In this document: in pieces, positions 17,196-25,792 of the stretch
How the letters are laid out: each line of letters starts with the position of its first letter
Numbering within the stretch: the first letter of the stretch is position 1
NCBI GenBank assembly: GCA_963847675.1
Contig: CAWKAP010000006.1
Location: forward strand, 310,001-374,000
Source of the DNA: JADJWR01 sp963847675
Lineage (GTDB): Bacteria > Pseudomonadota > Gammaproteobacteria > Burkholderiales > Burkholderiaceae_F
Direction of reading: 5' to 3'
Length of the DNA stretch: 64,000 bases
Program-made: the position numbers and the translations under genes
The notes under the pieces: model-generated
Databases searched by the model: none
Seen by the model: the letters and a program-made list of their open reading frames with translations, nothing else
What the model was told of the DNA's origin: nothing

Positions 17196-18062
17196 TCAGG
17201 GTGCCGCCGCTCGGTCACTGCTGCGGGTGGCGAACTTGTCATTGGTGAAGATCCACGTCCGCGTGATTTCGAGCACGTCGGTGTCACGCGCGATTTCGGG
17301 CGGGAACGGCGGGAACGGCGCCGACAGCTTGACGATATGCCGCGCGGCGCGATCGAGCACCGCCGAACCCGAGGGCTGCTCGATCACCGCGTGCACCAGT
17401 CTGCCGTCCGCTCCGATGACCACCGTCATCCGCAGAGCGCCATAGATGCGCCCCCGTGCCTCGTCAGGATAGTGCTCATTGCCGATCCGTTCCACCCAGG
17501 TGCGCCAGTCTTCGACGTAGCGGGCATAACGGTACTCGGACGTGCTCGGCATGAAGTGGTGCCGCCGCGGCCGCTTCTGATAATCGGAGACGCGCCGGGC
17601 GATCTCTGCCTGCATGCGCGCCAGCATGTCGAGCGAGCTGTCGGCGGTCCCCGAGTCGGAATGCTCGGCAGGCGCCGGCTGCGCCAGGCTCGAGATGGCC
17701 AGATCGCCTCTGTCCTGCAGCGTCAGTTGCTGCGACTGCTGCTTCATCTGGTCGACCCGCGCCCGCGCCACCTCGACCGCCTCGCCGTCGCGATGCTGCA
17801 TCAGATTGGGCAATGGCGAACTGCGCCGGCCGGCATCGTTGGCGCCGCCGCCGTCGAGGTTGGCCTGCGCATAGGCCTCCGGCCGGCTCGGTCGGGCCTG
17901 CGAACGCGCGTTGACGAGGATGATCTCGAGCGCCGGATCCGTGGAACGAAGCCGCAGCAGTTCGGGATCGACGAAGCGTACGGCAAGCGCAAGCGCGTGG
18001 ACGGCCAGTGACGCGCCGAGCGCGATGACCAGCATCCTGTTCTGCTGCGGTACGGACTGCAT
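17196..18062 (-). CDS. TonB-like energy transducer / TonB C-terminal domain protein
   Basis: A 288-residue protein with one N-terminal membrane helix (MLVIALGASLAVHALALAV), a polar central region containing a Gln-rich helix (DQMKQQSQQLTLQDRGD), and a C-terminal TonB-type fold from about 200: NEHYPDEARGRIYGALRMTVVIGADGRLVHAVIEQPSG. This is the architecture of TonB-family proteins that reach from the inner membrane across the periplasm. No exbB/exbD or receptor lies nearby, and the proline-rich spacer of classical TonB is absent. I therefore do not assign iron uptake. It is part of the leftward run between the RNB-domain nuclease and aroE. Confidence 0.82.
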   Translation of the reverse strand: MQSVPQQNRMLVIALGASLAVHALALAVRFVDPELLRLRSTDPALEIILVNARSQARPSRPEAYAQANLDGGGANDAGRRSSPLPNLMQHRDGEAVEVARARVDQMKQQSQQLTLQDRGDLAISSLAQPAPAEHSDSGTADSSLDMLARMQAEIARRVSDYQKRPRRHHFMPSTSEYRYARYVEDWRTWVERIGNEHYPDEARGRIYGALRMTVVIGADGRLVHAVIEQPSGSAVLDRAARHIVKLSAPFPPFPPEIARDTDVLEITRTWIFTNDKFATRSSDRAAAP

Positions 18063-18140
18063 GTTCTGGCCGCAAGCGGCACGACCCCTCGGAGAAGCCG
18101 GCTGATTGTATCGATGGCGCCGGCCGGCACTGCAGGAATG

Positions 18141-20141
18141 CTAGCCCGCTTGCGGTAGGTCAGGTGCCGGGGCGGGCTCGACGGCGTCGCCGCTCGCTTC
18201 GGCCAGGTCCGTGGCTTCCTCATCGATCTCGTCGAGTCGGCCCGCCGTTTCCTGCAGCACGCGGTGCAGTCGCAGTTCGACGGTGAGATCGACTTCGTCG
18301 ATACCGAGCACGTCCATCTCGACCCGCTGGCCGCGCTCGAGCATCGGCAGACCGGCTACCCGGGTCAGCAGCGGCAGATCGTCGATCCGCAGCAGGTCGG
18401 GTTTCAGCACGGTGGCACCCACACGGTCGACGGCCTGCTGCCGCAGCCAGCGCAAACACCAGTAGCGCTCGAGCCGTTCCTGGAACTCGCCGTAAAGCTT
18501 GTACACGGCATCGAAGGAGGACACGATGCCGTAGAGGTCGGCGTCGTTGGCCGGGTAAGGCGGTGCCTCGCCGCGCACGGCCGCCACCAGTTGCTGCTGG
18601 TTGACCAGATCGACATAGCGGCGCAGTGGTGACGTGCACCACGAGTAGTGAGGCACGCCGATGCTTTCGTGAGGCGCCGGAACGGTGCTCATCCGCACGC
18701 GGCTTGGGACCCAGCGCCCGCCGACGCGCTGCAGGCTCTGCGATCGGTAGATGCCGGCGCGCTTCAGCTCCGCAAGCCAGCCGGCCCAGTGGCTGTTGGC
18801 CAGGATCATCAGTTCGCTGACGATCAGGTCCAGCGGCGCGCCGCGCCGCCGCGGACGAATCTTCACCCGCCCATTTTCGTCTTCACCCTCGACCACGAAC
18901 GTGTAATCGATCTTGCCGACCGGCTCCGGCTTGCCACGGACGATCTCTCGCTCGGCCAGCATGGTGCGGGCGAAATGCCACAGAAACAGCAGTTCGCGGC
19001 CATGCGGCACGTCGAGCACCCCGGCCGCGACATGCACCTCGGTGACCTGCTCGTCGAGCTGGTCGTGGCGCAGATTCGTCTCGATGCGGACCCGCTCGAG
19101 CCGCGTGTCGAAACCGAGCGGACGGAGGCTGTCATGGTCGACATCGATGTACAGCGACAGCGCCGGCTGCGCATGGCCGGCGGTCAGCGAGAACCGCGCG
19201 ATCCATGGCTCGGGCAGCATGGTGATCTTCAGGCCCGGCGCGTAGACCGTCGACATCCGGCCACGCGCGACCAGGTCCAGTGCATCGCCGCGCACGATCG
19301 CCGTCGCCGGTGCGGCGATATGGATGCCAACCCGGACGCGATCATCGAGAAACTGCACCGAAAACGCATCGTCGATCTCGGTGGTGGCCGAATCGTCGAT
19401 TGAAAACGCGGCCACCGGCGCCAGCGTCAGTTCGTCATGAGCCGGTCCGGGCTGCGGCAGGGCGGCCGAAAAGCCGACACCGTGCGGAAACGTGGCCGCG
19501 AGGAAGCTGTCGAGATGCCAGCGGTACGGCGAGGCGATCGCACCGCGCTCAAGCAGCAGGCGCAGCGGAGTCAGATGCAGCTCGCTGGCGGCCTGCTCGA
19601 CCGCCTTGCATTCGATGCTGCTCCTGTCAGGCCTCACCAGCAGTGCCACGCCGAGCGCGGCGATCTCTGTCGGCAGTTCGCCTGCCTTGAGCATCTCCAC
19701 AAGCCGCTGCTTATGCTCCTCCTGCCGGCGCCGGCGCTCGACCGTGGCAAGTGCCTGCCGGAGGATCTCCGGCGGCGCGGGACGGAAGCGGCCGCGGCCC
19801 TTGCGATGGAAGTAGACCGGTGCGCCATGCAGGCGAAGCAGGATCGCGGCCGCCTCGACCGCCGACGGAGCATGCCCGTAGTACTCGCGCGCCATCTCGT
19901 CGAAGCCGAATTCCTGCTGCGGCGCGCACTCCCAAAGGAATTCGATGTCGATCGCCTCGGCGTGACCGGTTGCCTGCTGCAGCAGCGCAGCCGGAGCCGG
20001 CCTCTCGAAGCGCAGCAGCACATGCGAAGCGCGCACCTTGGTGCGCTTGCCGCTGGCCGTTTCCACCTGGTAGGACGAGTCGGTTGAGGCGAGCACGGTG
20101 CCCGCCTTGAAGCTGCCGTCGTCGTCGAAAAGCAGGTTCAC
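18141..20141 (-). CDS. RNB-domain 3'-5' exoribonuclease, RNase II/R family
   Basis: A 666-residue RNase II-type protein. After an N-terminal winged/cold-shock-like part (about 1-200), the RNB catalytic domain runs from about 240 to 560. Its metal-binding motif is SIDDSATTEIDDAF (248-260). Against E. coli RNase II the four acidic residues map to Asp249, Glu255, Asp257 and Asp258, so the second one (Asp207 in RNase II) is a conservative Glu. Conserved PHYSWCTSPLRRYVDLVNQQ is the usual RNA-backbone Arg region. The C-terminus has a short S1-like part and an acidic tail. It starts 12 bases after marC, so co-transcribed. Probably an RNA-decay enzyme; its substrate is unknown. Confidence 0.9.
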   Translation of the reverse strand: MNLLFDDDGSFKAGTVLASTDSSYQVETASGKRTKVRASHVLLRFERPAPAALLQQATGHAEAIDIEFLWECAPQQEFGFDEMAREYYGHAPSAVEAAAILLRLHGAPVYFHRKGRGRFRPAPPEILRQALATVERRRRQEEHKQRLVEMLKAGELPTEIAALGVALLVRPDRSSIECKAVEQAASELHLTPLRLLLERGAIASPYRWHLDSFLAATFPHGVGFSAALPQPGPAHDELTLAPVAAFSIDDSATTEIDDAFSVQFLDDRVRVGIHIAAPATAIVRGDALDLVARGRMSTVYAPGLKITMLPEPWIARFSLTAGHAQPALSLYIDVDHDSLRPLGFDTRLERVRIETNLRHDQLDEQVTEVHVAAGVLDVPHGRELLFLWHFARTMLAEREIVRGKPEPVGKIDYTFVVEGEDENGRVKIRPRRRGAPLDLIVSELMILANSHWAGWLAELKRAGIYRSQSLQRVGGRWVPSRVRMSTVPAPHESIGVPHYSWCTSPLRRYVDLVNQQQLVAAVRGEAPPYPANDADLYGIVSSFDAVYKLYGEFQERLERYWCLRWLRQQAVDRVGATVLKPDLLRIDDLPLLTRVAGLPMLERGQRVEMDVLGIDEVDLTVELRLHRVLQETAGRLDEIDEEATDLAEASGDAVEPAPAPDLPQAG

Positions 20142-20153
20142 GCGCTGCGTCCG

Positions 20154-20750
20154 CTACAGGCTGGCGACAAAAGTCCTGATCCCGCGCAGCATCAGCTCGA
20201 CTGCAATCGCGGCAAGCACGAGGCCGAGCAGCCGCTCGAACGCCTGCGTCACCCGCTCGCCAAGCAGCCGCATGATCCGCTCCGAAAACGCGAGCACGAG
20301 CGCACTGATCGCCATGACCACTGCAACGGCCCCCACCCACAGCGGGATGCGCGCCGGATCGCCCGATACCAGCAGCAGCACGGTGGCCAGCGCCGAGGGG
20401 CCAGCGAGCGCGGGCACCGCCAGCGGCACGATGAAGGGCTCGCCGCCCGGCGACTGTCCGAAGACCCCTTCCGCGGTCGGAAAGACCATGCGCAGGGCGA
20501 CCAGCATCAGCACCACGCCGCCGCCGATCTGCAGGCTCAGTTCCGACAGACCCAGCAGGCGCAGGAACGGACCGCCGACGAACACGAAGGCCACCAGCAC
20601 CCCGAAGGCAATCAGACATTCGCGCAGGATGATCGCGCGCCGCCGCTCACGCGGCACGTCATGCAGCGCGCTGATGAAGATCGGTATGTTGCCGACCGGA
20701 TCGCAGACGATCAGCAGCAGAACGACCGCGGATACGAAGCTCGTTTCCAT
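20154..20750 (-). CDS. MarC-family integral membrane protein
   Basis: A 198-residue inner-membrane protein with about six hydrophobic segments. Family signatures are the start FVSAVVLLLIVCDPVGNIPIF, the central LQIGGGVVLMLVALRMVF and IVPLAVPALAGPSALATVLLL, and the late ERLLGLVLAAIAVELMLRGI. The family was once linked to multiple antibiotic resistance, but no transport activity is established. The ATG shares one base with the stop of the YbaK gene (TGATG), so coupled translation is likely. Confidence 0.9.
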   Translation of the reverse strand: METSFVSAVVLLLIVCDPVGNIPIFISALHDVPRERRRAIILRECLIAFGVLVAFVFVGGPFLRLLGLSELSLQIGGGVVLMLVALRMVFPTAEGVFGQSPGGEPFIVPLAVPALAGPSALATVLLLVSGDPARIPLWVGAVAVVMAISALVLAFSERIMRLLGERVTQAFERLLGLVLAAIAVELMLRGIRTFVASL

Positions 20751-21238
20751 CAGACGATGTCGATCTCGCGACCGCCGCTGGCGATCACCAGATCGGCCGG
20801 CGCGATGGGGAAGACGTGGTGCGGCGTGCCCCCTGCGGCCCAGACGGACTCGAAGCGGCGCAGCGACGAGTCGATGAACGTCATCAGCGGGGCCGGATGG
20901 CCGACCGGCGCCACGCCGCCGATCGCAAAGCCGCTGTGTTCGCGCACGAACTCCGGCGCGGCGCGCTCGATCGGCTCGCCCAGCGCTCCAGCGACCCGCG
21001 CTTCGTCGATGCGCCGGTCACCGGCGGCGATCACCAGCACGGCTCGCGACGAGCGGCTGGCACGGAAGACAAGCGACTTGGCGATGCGCCCGACCTCGAC
21101 GCCGATTGCGTCGGCGGCCTGCTGCGACGTACGCGCCGCAACGGTCAGTTCGATCACCCGGCTGTTGATGGCAAGTGCATCGAGGGAGTCCTGCACGCGC
21201 TGAGCCGACGCGGGCAGCGCGGGATCTGCGGGCTGCAT
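20750..21238 (-). CDS. YbaK/EbsC-type aminoacyl-tRNA editing domain protein
   Basis: A 162-residue stand-alone editing-domain protein that should hydrolyse mischarged aminoacyl-tRNA in trans. Seen features: QQAADAIGVEVGRIAKSLVFRA with the conserved Lys, a central AGDRRIDEARVAGALG, and GFAIGGVAPVGHP, the most diagnostic motif of the superfamily. I start at 21238, where the ATG shares one base with the SDR stop; the longer frame adds 65 Arg-rich residues. Substrate (Pro-, Cys- or Ala-type editing) cannot be decided from motifs. A related insertion domain exists in proS at 44-46 kb. Confidence 0.88.
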   Translation of the reverse strand: MQPADPALPASAQRVQDSLDALAINSRVIELTVAARTSQQAADAIGVEVGRIAKSLVFRASRSSRAVLVIAAGDRRIDEARVAGALGEPIERAAPEFVREHSGFAIGGVAPVGHPAPLMTFIDSSLRRFESVWAAGGTPHHVFPIAPADLVIASGGREIDIV

Positions 21239-21978
21239 CAGACCGTCAGCCCTCCGGCGACCTCGATCACCGCGCCGTTGACGTAGCTGGCCTCGTCCGA
21301 CGCCAGGTACGCATAGACGTCGGCGACCTCCTCGGGCCGTCCGAGGCGCTTCATCGGCACGCGTTCGGTCATCTGGGCCATGACCTTGTCCGGAATCGTC
21401 TTCAGGATCGGCGTGGCGATGAATCCGGGGCACACCGCGTTGCAGCGAATGCCCTTGGGTCCGAGTTCGCGCGCCCAGGTCTTGGCGAATCCGATCACGC
21501 CGAACTTGCTCGCCGCGTAGTTGGTCTGCCCGTAATTGCCGTAGATGCCGACCACGCTCGAGGCATTCAGGATCACGCCTTGCCCCTGCTCGACCATCGT
21601 CTCCACCACCGCCTGCGCGCAGTTGTAAGTGCCCTTCAGGTTGACCGCGATCACCGTGTCGAACTGGGCCTCGGTCATCTTCTGCAGCCGCGCGTCGAGC
21701 GTGATGCCGGCGTTGTTGACCAGCACGTCGATACGGCCGAAGCGCGACTTCAGCTGTTCAACCATTGCGTCGACCTGGTCGCGCCGCGTCACATCGACGG
21801 CGAACCCTTCGGCGGTCGCACCCGCGCGGCGCAGTTCCCGCACCGCCGCGTCGACCGGTCCGGGCGTCACGTCGGCGATCGCCACGATCGCGCCCTCAGC
21901 CGCGAACTTGCGTGCGGTGGCCAGGCCGATGCCCTGCGCGCCGCCGGTGATGATCGAAACCTTCCCTCTCAGGCGCAT
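21238..21978 (-). CDS. FabG-like short-chain dehydrogenase/reductase
   Basis: A 246-residue SDR closely like 3-oxoacyl-ACP or acetoacetyl-CoA reductases. The nucleotide motif is TGGAQGIGLATA, then VLVNNAGITLDARL. The catalytic set is Ser in NASSVVGIYG and Tyr/Lys in YAASKFG, and PGFIATPI lies near the lid. The C-terminus EVAGGLTV matches FabG endings. It lies outside any fab or pha cluster, in the run mpl-yqiA-SDR-ybaK-marC, so I leave the substrate open; reduction of 3-ketoacyl thioesters is the most likely role. Confidence 0.88.
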   Translation of the reverse strand: MRLRGKVSIITGGAQGIGLATARKFAAEGAIVAIADVTPGPVDAAVRELRRAGATAEGFAVDVTRRDQVDAMVEQLKSRFGRIDVLVNNAGITLDARLQKMTEAQFDTVIAVNLKGTYNCAQAVVETMVEQGQGVILNASSVVGIYGNYGQTNYAASKFGVIGFAKTWARELGPKGIRCNAVCPGFIATPILKTIPDKVMAQMTERVPMKRLGRPEEVADVYAYLASDEASYVNGAVIEVAGGLTV

Positions 21979-22003
21979 GTCGTGCCGTCCCTGCCTTGTC
22001 GGA

Positions 22004-22570
22004 TCAGATGCCGCAGAAGTCCAGCACCTCGCCGAGATAGTCGGCGAAGTCGCTGATCTGATGGTCCGAACCCCTGATGATCCGCTGGCGGCAGCCCGCG
22101 TACTTGTCCGTCATGGTTCGCCAGTCGATCACCTCGTCGCCGGTCGCGGCGAGCAGGAAGTACCGCTCAGGCCGCGTGATCGAAGGCGTGTCCAGCGCGC
22201 GAAGCTCCTCCATGTGCTCCGGCCTGACCTCGATCGTGGTCGTGGAGAAGAACACCGGTTGCGTGCCGATCTGCGAACGCAGATCCTCGTACGGCGTGAT
22301 GGCCGGATTCAGCAGCGCCGCCCGGCAGCCGGTGCGTTCGGCGAGCCAGGTGGCGTAGTAGCCGCCGAGAGACGACCCGATCAGTGACAGCCGCTGCGGA
22401 TCCTCCAGCCGCGCAGCAGCTTCGATCATCTGCGCCGCCGCGCGCGGCGAGACCGGGAGCTGCGGACAAAGAAGCTCGTCGCTGTGCCCTCGCGCCTCCA
22501 GCGCGGCTCGGATCAGCTGCGCCTTCTTGGACTGCGGCGATGAACGGAAGCCGTGCAGATAGATGATCAC
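22004..22570 (-). CDS. yqiA: YqiA-like alpha/beta-hydrolase esterase
   Basis: A 188-residue esterase with GTG start at 22570. It opens with IIYLHGFRSSPQSKK. The nucleophile elbow is LIGSSLGGYYATWLAE, with Asp in AATGDEVIDW and His in GSDHQISDF: a full catalytic triad. The length fits YqiA proteins. The GTG overlaps the mpl stop in the other frame (GTGA). In this sequence it is also fused in frame to the 5' part of mpl through a one-base shift, so the open frame runs 651 codons from 23959. I treat the esterase as a separate gene because the GTGA coupling and family N-terminus both fit. Physiological substrate unknown. Confidence 0.85.
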   Translation of the reverse strand: MIIYLHGFRSSPQSKKAQLIRAALEARGHSDELLCPQLPVSPRAAAQMIEAAARLEDPQRLSLIGSSLGGYYATWLAERTGCRAALLNPAITPYEDLRSQIGTQPVFFSTTTIEVRPEHMEELRALDTPSITRPERYFLLAATGDEVIDWRTMTDKYAGCRQRIIRGSDHQISDFADYLGEVLDFCGI

Positions 22571-23959
22571 GCCGCGCGCTCCCGTGGCATCCGCCCGGCC
22601 AACCCCGAAAGCAGTCTGTCGTGCACGCCACCGAAGCCGCCGTTGCTCATCACCAGCACGTGATCGCCCGGGCGGGCCGTCGTCGTGACCGCGAGCACCA
22701 GCGCATCGAGATCGTCGAAACCCTGCGCCCGGGCGCCCATCGGTGCAAGTGCCTGCGCCAGCTCCCAGCCAAGCGCGTTCCTGCCGCGTTCGCGAACCAA
22801 AAACGAAGGCGAGATCAGCCGCGCGCAGGCTGTCGGGCAAACGCGCGGCCATCGTGCCCAGCTTCATCGTGTTCGAGCGCGGCTCGAGCACTGCGAGGAT
22901 CCGCTCAGCGCCGACCCGGCGGCGCAGACCGGAAACCGTCGCCTCGATCGCCGTCGGGTGGTGCGCGAAATCATCGTAGACGGTGACACCGCCCGCGACG
23001 CCCCGCACTTCGAGCCGCCGCCTTACCCCACCGAAATGCTGCAGCGCTTCGATCGCCAAGGGCGGTGCGACGCCGGCGTGGCGTGCGGCGGCAATCGCAG
23101 CGAGCGCATTGCTGCGGTTGTAGCCGCCTGCCAAGGGCAGGCGCAGGCGGCCGAGGCGCTCGGCTCCGAAGGCGACATCGAAGGCATGTCCGGCGCCCTC
23201 TTCGACCGCTTCCGCGTGCCAGCCGTCGCCGACGTCGAAAGCCTCTTTCTCCGACCAGCAGCCACGCGCAAGCACCCGCTCGAGAGCGGCATCGGCGCCG
23301 TTTACGATCAGGCGGCCGCGACCGGGCACGCCGCGCACCAGGTGATGAAACTGGGTCTCGATTGCCGCCAGGTCCGCGAAGATGTCAGCGTGGTCGTATT
23401 CGAGGTTGTTCAGTACCGCAGTGCGCGGAAAGTAGTGCACGAACTTGCTGCGCTTGTCGAAGAACGCCGTGTCGTACTCGTCGGCTTCGATGACGAAGAA
23501 CTGCGACGCGCCCGGCCGCGCCGAGACTCCGAAGTCGACTGGGATCCCGCCAATGAGGAAGCCGGGCTCCAGTCCCGCGTGCTCGAGCACCGCCGCAAGC
23601 ATCGCCGAGACGGTCGTCTTGCCGTGCGTACCTGCCACCGCCAGCACCCAACGGCCACGCAGCAGGTTTTCCCCGACCCATTGCGGTCCGGAAGTGAACC
23701 GCGCGCCTGCCTCGAGGATCGCTTCCATCAGCGGGTTGCCGCGCGTGACCACGTTGCCGATCACATACAAATCGGGTTCCAGCGCGGTCTGAGCGGAGTC
23801 GAAGCCCTCGATGACCTCGATCCCGGCTGACCGAAGCAGGTCGCTCATCGGCGGATAAACGTTGGCGTCGCAGCCGGTGACGCGGTGCCCCGCCGCGAGC
23901 GCCAGCTGGGCCACGCCGCCCATGAACGTGCCGCAGATGCCCAGGATGTGAAGGTGCAA
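22567..23959 (-). pseudogene. mpl: Mpl, UDP-MurNAc:L-Ala-gamma-D-Glu-mDAP ligase, with one-base frameshift
   Basis: Cell-wall recycling ligase that joins recovered tripeptide to UDP-MurNAc. The N-terminus MHLHILGICGTFMGGVAQLA, ATP loop AVAGTHGKTTVSAML, EADEYDTAFFDKRSKFVHY, NLEYDHADIF and YDDFAHHPTAI are all intact up to about residue 387. At a run of five T on the coding strand (22799-22803) the frame shifts. Removing one T restores LVRERGRNALGWELAQAL, then HVLVMSNGGFGG and a stop at 22567, giving 463 residues, the normal Mpl length. Without correction the frame runs into yqiA. It may be a sequencing error, a true recent mutation or, less likely, programmed +1 shifting. Confidence 0.88.
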
Positions 23960-24021
23960 GGTGTGTTACCAGTGCCTGAAGGGCCGCTAGTTTAAGGGCC
24001 TGCGTTGATTAGACTCGAAAC

Positions 24022-24684
24022 ATGACTCGACCCGTGCCCGCATCGGCAAGCCATGAAGACCTGACGCTCGAACTGGCGGCGACCGCTGCACGCCTGATTG
24101 CCGAGGATGGCTGCGACTACGCGACAGCCAAGCGCAGGGCCGTGCAGCTCGTTATCGGGGAGGCCGGGGCGACGAAGCGTCGGCTGCCCGAAAACGATCT
24201 GGTCGAGTCGGAACTGCGACGCTATCTGCGCACCTTCGGCGGCGACCAGCACGCCGCGCTGCTCCGCCGACTGCGCGGGGTGGCCCTCAAAGCGATGGAG
24301 TATTTCGCGCAGTTCAACCCCCATCTGGTCGGCGCGATCCTGAATGGGACTGCAACGGAGCACTCCAACATCCACCTGCACCTGTTCACCGACAGCGCCA
24401 AGGATGTCGAGATCTTTCTGCTCAACGAGGGCGTGCGCTTCACGGTCGAAGAGGCGCACGAGCCCGCAGGCGCGCTCGAGTCCATTCACGTCCAGTTGCC
24501 ACGTCGGCTGCTCGGGACAGAAACGCAGGCGCCCGACGCAGTGCTCAGCGTGCTGCCGACGAACGCAGTGCGGATCGCCTCGCGCTTCCGTTCGAGCGAT
24601 GTCTCCCTGTCGCCCACCGAAAGATCTGGCCGCGCAAGCCTCACGGCGCTGCGCACGCTGCTGTCAGCGGCGGACGCCGCCTAA
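24022..24684 (+). CDS. Conserved-looking protein of unknown function beside mpl
   Basis: A 220-residue soluble protein I cannot place in a characterised family. It begins with a helical region (DLTLELAATAARLIAEDGCDY) and a basic stretch. The middle, GAILNGTATEHSNIHLHLFTDSAKDVEIFLLN (positions about 108-139), has the feel of a minimal nucleotidyltransferase or similar alpha/beta core, with a small-residue loop and acidic residues on a strand. That is a guess. It is divergent from mpl (62 bases) and its TAA overlaps the tlpA ATG (TAATG). A gene of this kind next to mpl/tlpA is, from memory, common in Burkholderiales and sometimes mislabelled as a Mur ligase. It has no Mur ligase motifs. Confidence 0.65.
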   Translation: MTRPVPASASHEDLTLELAATAARLIAEDGCDYATAKRRAVQLVIGEAGATKRRLPENDLVESELRRYLRTFGGDQHAALLRRLRGVALKAMEYFAQFNPHLVGAILNGTATEHSNIHLHLFTDSAKDVEIFLLNEGVRFTVEEAHEPAGALESIHVQLPRRLLGTETQAPDAVLSVLPTNAVRIASRFRSSDVSLSPTERSGRASLTALRTLLSAADAA

Positions 24685-25220
24685 TGAACCGCCGCACGTC
24701 GCTGACCATGCTGGCCGCCGGCGCACTGGCCGCGGGGGTTGGCGCGGCCATCAACTGGTGGCGCACAGAACCGACCCGGCGGGAGGTTGTCGCCACAGAC
24801 GCCCTGTTTGCCGCGACGTTCCCGGATGCCGACGGTCGGTTACAGCCGATTGCGCAATGGCGAGGGCGACCACTGGTGGTGAATTTCTGGGCAACCTGGT
24901 GCCCGCCATGCGTGGAAGAGATGCCGGCGCTGCAGCAAGTGCGGGACGCGTATCTCGGCCGCGGCGTCGAGGTGATCGGCATCGGCATCGACAGCGCCGG
25001 GAAAATTGCCGAATTTCGTGACAAGCACGGGCTTACCTTGCCGCTGCTGGTGGCGGGAGCTGGCGGCAGCCAACTGAACCGCACACTTGGCAACGACAGC
25101 GGCGCATTGCCGTATACGGTGCTGATCGGTTCGAACGGCCGCGTGCGCGAGCGGCACCTGGGTCAGATCAAGCCCGAGCAGTTGCGTCGATGGCTTGATC
25201 GAGCGTTGGCCGCGGGCTAA
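24684..25220 (+). CDS. TlpA-type thiol:disulfide oxidoreductase
   Basis: A 178-residue periplasmic, membrane-anchored thioredoxin. The N-terminal hydrophobic segment (SLTMLAAGALAAGVGAA) after a twin arginine is probably an uncleaved anchor. The thioredoxin fold has VVNFWATWCPPCVEEMPAL with the redox CPPC pair (about 72-75) and ends with cis-Pro in ALPYTVLIG. CPPC is typical of reductive TlpA/ResA-type proteins acting in cytochrome c maturation or disulfide reduction. The start overlaps the upstream stop by one base. Confidence 0.9.
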   Translation: MNRRTSLTMLAAGALAAGVGAAINWWRTEPTRREVVATDALFAATFPDADGRLQPIAQWRGRPLVVNFWATWCPPCVEEMPALQQVRDAYLGRGVEVIGIGIDSAGKIAEFRDKHGLTLPLLVAGAGGSQLNRTLGNDSGALPYTVLIGSNGRVRERHLGQIKPEQLRRWLDRALAAG

Positions 25221-25312
25221 ATGGATCTGCTGGACACGTTCCTGCCAAAAGGACACAATCTGCCCTCATTTTCATCGATCCGCGGCTTTTTTAGCTCAAA
25301 GACGACGCCACG

Positions 25313-25756
25313 ATGGCGAAAAATATCCTCGTCCTCAACGGTCCCAACCTGAATCTCCTGGGCGTGCGAGAGCCTCAGATCTATGGCTCGACGTCGCTGT
25401 CGGACATTGAGCGCAGCCTGTCGGCTGACGCTGCGGCCCGTGCGGCCAAGGTCTCGTTTTTCCAGAGCAACCATGAGGGCGCGCTTGTCGATCGCATCCA
25501 GGCGGCCCGCGCCGACGGCGTCGACTTCATCATCGTGAATGCAGGGGCCCTCACCCACACCAGCGTCGGATTGCGCGATGCCCTCGCCGCCGTAGCCATT
25601 CCGTTCATCGAGGTTCATCTGTCCAATGTGCATCGCCGCGAACGTTTTCGGCATCGGTCCTATCTGGCGGAGCTGGCGGTGGGCGTGATTACGGGTCTTG
25701 GACCGGCGGGTTATCGCTGTGCGCTTCAATATGCGCTCGATTCCGGCCACGACTGA
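25313..25756 (+). CDS. aroQ: Type II 3-dehydroquinate dehydratase
   Basis: Dehydrates 3-dehydroquinate to 3-dehydroshikimate, third step of the shikimate pathway. 147 residues, the usual size of this dodecameric family. Seen: VLNGPNLNLLGVREPQIYG with the catalytic Tyr, FQSNHEGALVDRIQAA, IIVNAGALTHTSVGLRDAL, and EVHLSNVHRRERFRHRSYL with the catalytic His and Arg. Immediately followed by accB and accC, the standard Burkholderiales order. Confidence 0.97.
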   Translation: MAKNILVLNGPNLNLLGVREPQIYGSTSLSDIERSLSADAAARAAKVSFFQSNHEGALVDRIQAARADGVDFIIVNAGALTHTSVGLRDALAAVAIPFIEVHLSNVHRRERFRHRSYLAELAVGVITGLGPAGYRCALQYALDSGHD

Positions 25757-25792
25757 ACTGGCCGGCGCGGCCGCTGCCGCGCAGGAGGATTC

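Noticed and set aside
22004..23959. A single 651-codon Mpl-YqiA fusion protein as a genuine gene
   Set aside because: The 77 residues between the two parts are Arg/Gly-rich nonsense, while the other frame there gives a perfect Mpl C-terminus with its own stop overlapping the yqiA GTG. A frameshift explains it better.
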